Positions 5,693 to 8,501 of a DNA stretch of 8,501 bases are shown piece by piece. This DNA comes from Candidatus Kaiserbacteria bacterium (lineage in GTDB: Bacteria; Patescibacteria; Paceibacteria; UBA9973; UBA2100): assembly GCA_002401495.1 (NCBI GenBank), contig NVTG01000049.1, forward strand, positions 1 through 8,501, given 5' to 3'. The position numbers and the translations under genes were made by a program. Within the stretch, counting starts at the first letter, position 1; every line of letters starts with the position of its first letter. The notes beneath the pieces were generated by a model, which saw only the letters and a list, made by a program, of their open reading frames with translations, was not told where the DNA came from and did no database searches.

Positions 5693-6663
5693 ACCGCAAA
5701 ATTACTTAAAGAATATAAATCTTCGTCGTCATCCTTCTCTTCAACTACTTCAATCTCAATTACGGGTTCTTCTTGTATGTTGGTTATAAATTTTGAAAGT
5801 GGAGAAGGAATTCCAACTTCTTCCTTAGCAGGAATACTATCTGAACTACTAACTATATTAAGCAATCTTTCAATATCATTTTGAACAAAGAAATCGATGT
5901 GGACTTTTCCTCCATTTTTTCTTGTCTCGATTTGAACACGAGTTCCTAAGTGTTCGGTAAGTGCTCTTTCAAGAATCTCCATTTCAGTAGGAAGGTCCTT
6001 CTTACGTGCTCGATCAGTTGCGATACTACGTGCTATTCGCTCTGTTTCTCGCACCGTGAGCTTCCTTTCTGATATTTCGATAAATAGGGCTGTCTGTTGC
6101 TCTTCACGTCCTGAGAGCATTAGTAGAGGGCGAGTATGACCTTCTGTTATAGTTCCACCGATGACTGCTTGTTGCATCTCATCCGGAAGTGCGAGTATTC
6201 TTATCGAGTTAGAAACATATTCCCTACTCTTTCCCACCTTTTTAGCAATTTCAGCGTGTTTTAGTTTGAAATTATCTACCAATTGACGAAACGCTAAGGC
6301 GCGATCCACTGGGTTAAGATCTTCTCTTTGAAGATTTTCAATTATCGCTAACTCAAGTTTTACATTATCTGAATCTTCAGAACTTCGTATTAGTACAGGA
6401 ACTTGTGAAATATTGGCCAGCTTTGACGCACGTAATCTTCGCTCACCTGCTATAAGTTCATATTCAACTGTAATACCACCGTCAGCTCTTTCTATCTCAC
6501 GTCTCGTTACAACAAGAGGTTGTAATATTCCGTACTGACGAATAGATTCAGAAAGACTTTGTAAGGCTTCCTCATTAAACTCTTTACGAGGTTGAAAGGG
6601 ATTTGGTTGAATTCTGCCAACCTCAACCCAGAATATTGAATTGTTATAAAATTCAGATGTCAT
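5689..6663 (-). CDS. parB: Chromosome partitioning protein ParB
   Basis: ParB is a CTP-dependent DNA clamp that loads at parS sites near the origin and works with the ATPase ParA in chromosome segregation. The 324-residue protein has the N-terminal domain with PNPFQPRKEF (20-29), GERRLRAS (73-80) and ENLQREDLNP (109-118), which carry the CTP-binding motifs. A helix-turn-helix follows around 133-160 (AEIAKKVGKSREYVSNSI), then TEGHTRPLL (173-181). A C-terminal dimerisation-like segment spans about 225-271. About 50 extra residues follow, ending in an acidic stretch (EIEVVEEKDDDEDLY, 303-317). The start is the ATG at 6663; a perfect TATAAT lies 8 nt upstream and there is no Shine-Dalgarno. No parA or parS is visible in this window. 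The gene is convergent with rel, sharing 4 bp. Confidence 0.94.
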   Translation of the reverse strand: MTSEFYNNSIFWVEVGRIQPNPFQPRKEFNEEALQSLSESIRQYGILQPLVVTRREIERADGGITVEYELIAGERRLRASKLANISQVPVLIRSSEDSDNVKLELAIIENLQREDLNPVDRALAFRQLVDNFKLKHAEIAKKVGKSREYVSNSIRILALPDEMQQAVIGGTITEGHTRPLLMLSGREEQQTALFIEISERKLTVRETERIARSIATDRARKKDLPTEMEILERALTEHLGTRVQIETRKNGGKVHIDFFVQNDIERLLNIVSSSDSIPAKEEVGIPSPLSKFITNIQEEPVIEIEVVEEKDDDEDLYSLSNFAV

Positions 6664-6671
6664 TGGGAGAT

Positions 6672-6680
6672 ATTATAACA
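6672..6680 (-). promoter_or_regulatory. Extended -10 promoter element of parB
   Basis: The minus strand reads TGTTATAAT, a TGn extension plus a perfect -10 hexamer (6677-6672). It ends 8 nt before the parB ATG, so the 5' end should lie 1-2 nt before the start codon. Confidence 0.65.
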
Positions 6681-6743
6681 CAGAGGATATTTAACCCCTT
6701 TGTGTATAGGTGGAAATGTACTGCGTGTAACCTTAAAATCGTG

Positions 6744-6749
6744 TACAAT
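6744..6749 (+). promoter_or_regulatory. -10 box of the tRNA-Leu promoter
   Basis: TACAAT ends 12 nt before the mature 5' end of the tRNA, predicting a 5' leader of about 5 nt for RNase P to remove. No clear -35 box is seen. Confidence 0.45.
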
Positions 6750-6761
6750 GCGCGCATCCAT

Positions 6762-6843
6762 GCCGGGATGATGAAATTGGTAAACATGCACGACTCAAAA
6801 TCGTGTGCCGCAAGGCTTGAGGGTTCAAGTCCCTCTCCCGGCA
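6762..6843 (+). tRNA. tRNA-Leu, anticodon CAA
   Basis: The acceptor stem GCCGGGA pairs perfectly with TCCCGGC (6836-6842), with discriminator A at 6843. The D arm is ATG/CAT around a loop containing TTGGT. The anticodon stem CACGA/TCGTG (6789-6793 and 6801-6805) closes a 7-nt loop CTCAAAA, placing anticodon CAA at 6796-6798, which reads the Leu codon UUG. A long variable arm (GCC-GCAA-GGC) marks it as class II, and the T arm is GAGGG-TTCAAGT-CCCTC. CCA is not encoded: the genome continues CAG after the discriminator, so a CCA-adding enzyme is needed. It is transcribed divergently from parB and convergently with msrB, whose stop codon is 13 nt away. Confidence 0.96.
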
Positions 6844-6865
6844 CAGACAAGCCGTTTAATTTTTT
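6839..6865 (+). terminator. Terminator-like hairpin of tRNA-Leu overlapping its acceptor stem
   Basis: CGGC (6839-6842), which is the 3' acceptor strand of the tRNA, can pair with GCCG (6851-6854) around an 8-nt loop. It is followed at once by TTTAATTTTTT (6855-6865). The stem is only 4 bp but GC-only, and the T-run is the best on the plus strand nearby. The T-run lies inside the end of msrB on the other strand. Confidence 0.45.
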
Positions 6866-7233
6866 AAATCTAACGAAATACTATTAATACAGTAGTGATC
6901 ACAAGTTTTGCCGTCTTCTTCGATATCTTTAAAGACGTGTCCGAGGTGTGCCTCACATTTCTTACAAAGCACTTCCGTCCTATTGCCATCCGGTCGTAAA
7001 ATAACATTTTCTTTATCTTCAGGTTCCGTAAAAGATGGCCACCCTTGTAGCCCAGGACTACTCTTGCCTGAGTCTAATTTCTTCTCAGAGGAAAAGAGCT
7101 CACTCCCGCAAACTGCACAGTGATACATTCCACTGTCTTTAGTATCTACATATTTTCCTGAATACGGAGCTTCGGTTCCTCCTTTGGAGATTCTGTCTAG
7201 TTCTGGATTTTCTTCTAGAAAAGTTCCTTTCAT
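6856..7233 (-). CDS. msrB: Peptide methionine (R)-S-oxide reductase MsrB
   Basis: MsrB reduces the R form of methionine sulfoxide in proteins damaged by oxidation. From the ATG at 7233 the protein has 125 residues. Zinc-binding pairs are C39/C42 (HCAVCG) and C90/C93 (CKKC). The motifs GWPSF (64-68) and AHLGHVF (95-101) are typical, and the catalytic cysteine is C115 in YCINS. Two oddities stand out: an 8-residue insert (GKSSPGLQ) before GWPSF where a resolving cysteine often sits, and an extra C111 four residues before C115. The frame is open up to 7290, but that would overlap the upstream gene and adds residues unlike MsrB, so I prefer 7233. No Shine-Dalgarno is seen. It lies 25 nt after the HAMP sensor stop and is probably cotranscribed. 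No signal peptide is seen, so it is likely cytoplasmic. Confidence 0.92.
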   Translation of the reverse strand: MKGTFLEENPELDRISKGGTEAPYSGKYVDTKDSGMYHCAVCGSELFSSEKKLDSGKSSPGLQGWPSFTEPEDKENVILRPDGNRTEVLCKKCEAHLGHVFKDIEEDGKTCDHYCINSISLDLKN

Positions 7234-7258
7234 ATATAAAATTTGAACAAAGAAATCT

Positions 7259-8308
7259 CTAATTTTCCTTCTCCATTTTCTGTTCCTCAATCTCCTCCTT
7301 TAGTTCCACCATCTTTATTTCACGCCCTACCATTAGTCGATTCATATCTTCTAACTCCTCAACCCTTTTCTTTAGTTTTTCTTCACCTTCTGTCACTTTC
7401 CCAGAAAGTAGCTTCTTCGCGTTTTCCAACTCTGTTGTACGCTCTTGAACTTTTTCCTCAAGAATATTAAAGGATTTTATTAAGCTCAAACGCATTTTTT
7501 CTACGGCCTGTGCCAATTCTGCTATTTCATCCTTTCCTGATGTATCAACTTCAGCGTCCATATTTCCTTTGGCTACTTCAACAGCTACATTACGCACCTT
7601 CTGAATAGATTTAGCTACGATATTTGCAATAGAGAGCGCTACAAAAAGTGAAGCGAGTATACCCATAATGAGAATTACTACAAAAATTACTTCAACGGTT
7701 TTTATATTTTTTTGCACATTCTGAATAAGAAGAGTCAGTTCCTCCTCTTCCTCGGTAACCTCATCTACCTCCAATTTTATTATTCTGTCCAACAAAACGA
7801 CTACCTTATCTGCATTTACTTCCAGCTCTTCTTTTTTATCCAAAATTTCTGCTCTTGATGCTCCGCTTTCAAATAAAACAACGAGCTCATCAATTGAGGT
7901 GTCCATTTCATCCTCAAGCATCTCTCTTTCAAGAATAAATTCTTGCTCTCGATCTCTTTCATCGGATTTTTCCCCGGCGGCTACTACTGCTGCATAAACA
8001 TCCTCAATTTCTTCAAACCTTTCTCTTGCTGCCTCAAATTCCTCTTTGTCGTCGCTTTCTCCTGTTAAAATATAATCATTCACTTCAGTCAGGGTTTCAA
8101 ATATTGCCACTTTCATTTGCAGTGAACTTACCAACTGCGGGATGGTGTCTTGAACAAGTTCCTCCTCAAATATTTCTCCAATCATTGTAGTGTTCCTCCC
8201 TATTTCATTTTCCGAGATAACCACGTACCCTCCAAAAAAGCCTAATACTAAAACTGGAACTAGAAAGCCGATTAGCAATTTTCCTCTAATTTTGAGATTT
8301 TTTAACAT
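7259..8308 (-). CDS. Membrane sensor-like protein: TM, extracellular helices, TM, HAMP, coiled coil, no output domain
   Basis: The 349-residue protein starts MLKNLKIRGKLLIGF and has a first membrane helix at about 11-31. A long, very acidic helical outer domain follows (about 32-204), like the four-helix-bundle sensor of chemoreceptors. A second membrane helix lies at about 206-229, then a HAMP domain (about 230-283, with GKDEIAELAQAVEKM). A coiled coil runs to the end (about 284-349) with the motif MNRLMVGREIKMVELKEEIE (322-341). I recall this motif from Parcubacteria HAMP and kinase proteins, where it links to PAS or histidine kinase domains. Here the protein stops instead, with no kinase, methyl-accepting or cyclase domain. 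It could signal through a partner or be a degenerate sensor. It lies just upstream of msrB in the same direction, hinting at a shared envelope or redox stress role, which is inference only. Confidence 0.8.
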   Translation of the reverse strand: MLKNLKIRGKLLIGFLVPVLVLGFFGGYVVISENEIGRNTTMIGEIFEEELVQDTIPQLVSSLQMKVAIFETLTEVNDYILTGESDDKEEFEAARERFEEIEDVYAAVVAAGEKSDERDREQEFILEREMLEDEMDTSIDELVVLFESGASRAEILDKKEELEVNADKVVVLLDRIIKLEVDEVTEEEEELTLLIQNVQKNIKTVEVIFVVILIMGILASLFVALSIANIVAKSIQKVRNVAVEVAKGNMDAEVDTSGKDEIAELAQAVEKMRLSLIKSFNILEEKVQERTTELENAKKLLSGKVTEGEEKLKKRVEELEDMNRLMVGREIKMVELKEEIEEQKMEKEN

Positions 8309-8335
8309 AATTTATATATGAAATTTATTCTCCCC

Positions 8336-8341
8336 ATTGTA
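8336..8341 (-). promoter_or_regulatory. Possible -10 box upstream of the HAMP sensor gene
   Basis: The minus strand reads TACAAT 27 nt before the ATG, predicting a leader of about 20 nt. An AT-rich run (CATATATAAATT) directly before the ATG offers a second, leaderless option. Neither has a clear -35 box, and the only purine-rich run (GGGGAG) is 21 nt from the ATG, too far for a Shine-Dalgarno. Confidence 0.3.
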
Positions 8342-8501
8342 GCGCACAACGCGAGCGTTCTTTGAAGTTATCTACATAAGTAGAAAACGAGTTACGTTGT
8401 GACCCAAGTGGGACGGAATTGGAACCAATTAGTTAGAGAGCTTGGTGGCTGAAATGACCTTGGGCGAGCAATTACTCGTTCATTTTCACATATAGAGAAT
8501 T
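8342..8501. other. Non-coding tail of the window with clustered short inverted repeats
   Basis: No ORF of useful length is seen on either strand. Short inverted repeats are frequent: AACG/CGTT (8348-8359), CTAC/GTAG (8372-8383), CCCA/TGGG (8403-8412), AATTGG/CCAATT (8417-8430) and CGAG/CTCG (8465-8478). The last is followed by TTCATTTT on the plus strand. CCCAAG (8403-8408) could also pair at long range with CTTGGG (8459-8464). This may be part of another structured RNA, but the stems are short and the window ends. Confidence 0.3.

Noticed and set aside
7234..7290. Upstream ATG for msrB adding 19 residues
   Set aside because: It would overlap the end of the HAMP gene, and the extra basic residues do not resemble MsrB or a signal peptide.
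8475..8501. Possible end of a minus-strand gene entering from the right edge
   Set aside because: A frame of nine codons ending in TAA is visible, but that is too short to support, and the stop lies in a small hairpin.

Overview
This window looks like core chromosome from a small-genome bacterium, most likely of the Candidate Phyla Radiation (Patescibacteria, Parcubacteria-like). This placement is inferred from several traits together: a short DprA next to TopA, a Rel protein that stops after its TGS domain, almost no Shine-Dalgarno sequences in front of the large genes, a tRNA without encoded CCA, and a HAMP sensor carrying a C-terminal motif that I recall from Parcubacteria sensors. The genetic code looks standard. 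No mobile element, CRISPR array or phage gene is visible.

Layout. At 1-206 (minus) is the N-terminal part of seryl-tRNA synthetase, cut by the window edge. Positions 207-602 contain no convincing protein gene. Instead the minus strand has a TTGACA-17-TATTTT promoter followed by about 280 nt of successive hairpins ending in a terminator-like stem: an unidentified structured RNA or serS leader. dprA (603-1433, plus) is followed by a 38-residue membrane peptide gene on the minus strand (1467-1583). Then come topA (1692-3854, plus), a 57-residue CxxC protein gene on the minus strand (3884-4057), and the (p)ppGpp synthetase/hydrolase gene (4127-5692, plus). parB (5689-6663, minus) overlaps the rel stop codon tail to tail. 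tRNA-Leu(CAA) (6762-6843, plus) is transcribed away from parB. msrB (6856-7233, minus) and a HAMP-domain membrane sensor (7259-8308, minus) form a likely two-gene unit. The last 193 nt are non-coding as far as I can see.

Functions. The genes cover DNA topology (TopA), DNA uptake or single-strand DNA handling (DprA), chromosome segregation (ParB), starvation signalling (Rel), translation (SerS, tRNA-Leu) and oxidative repair plus membrane sensing (MsrB, HAMP protein). They do not form one pathway and are mostly single-gene transcription units on alternating strands.

Most interesting points: (1) the structured RNA between serS and dprA; (2) a split in translation-start architecture, where several large genes have a -10-like element directly before the ATG and no Shine-Dalgarno, while the two tiny genes have near-perfect Shine-Dalgarno sites; (3) the two tiny genes themselves; (4) a terminator-like hairpin that reuses tRNA acceptor bases; (5) an MsrB with relocated cysteines. 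Everything here was read by eye, with no alignment, folding or database search.
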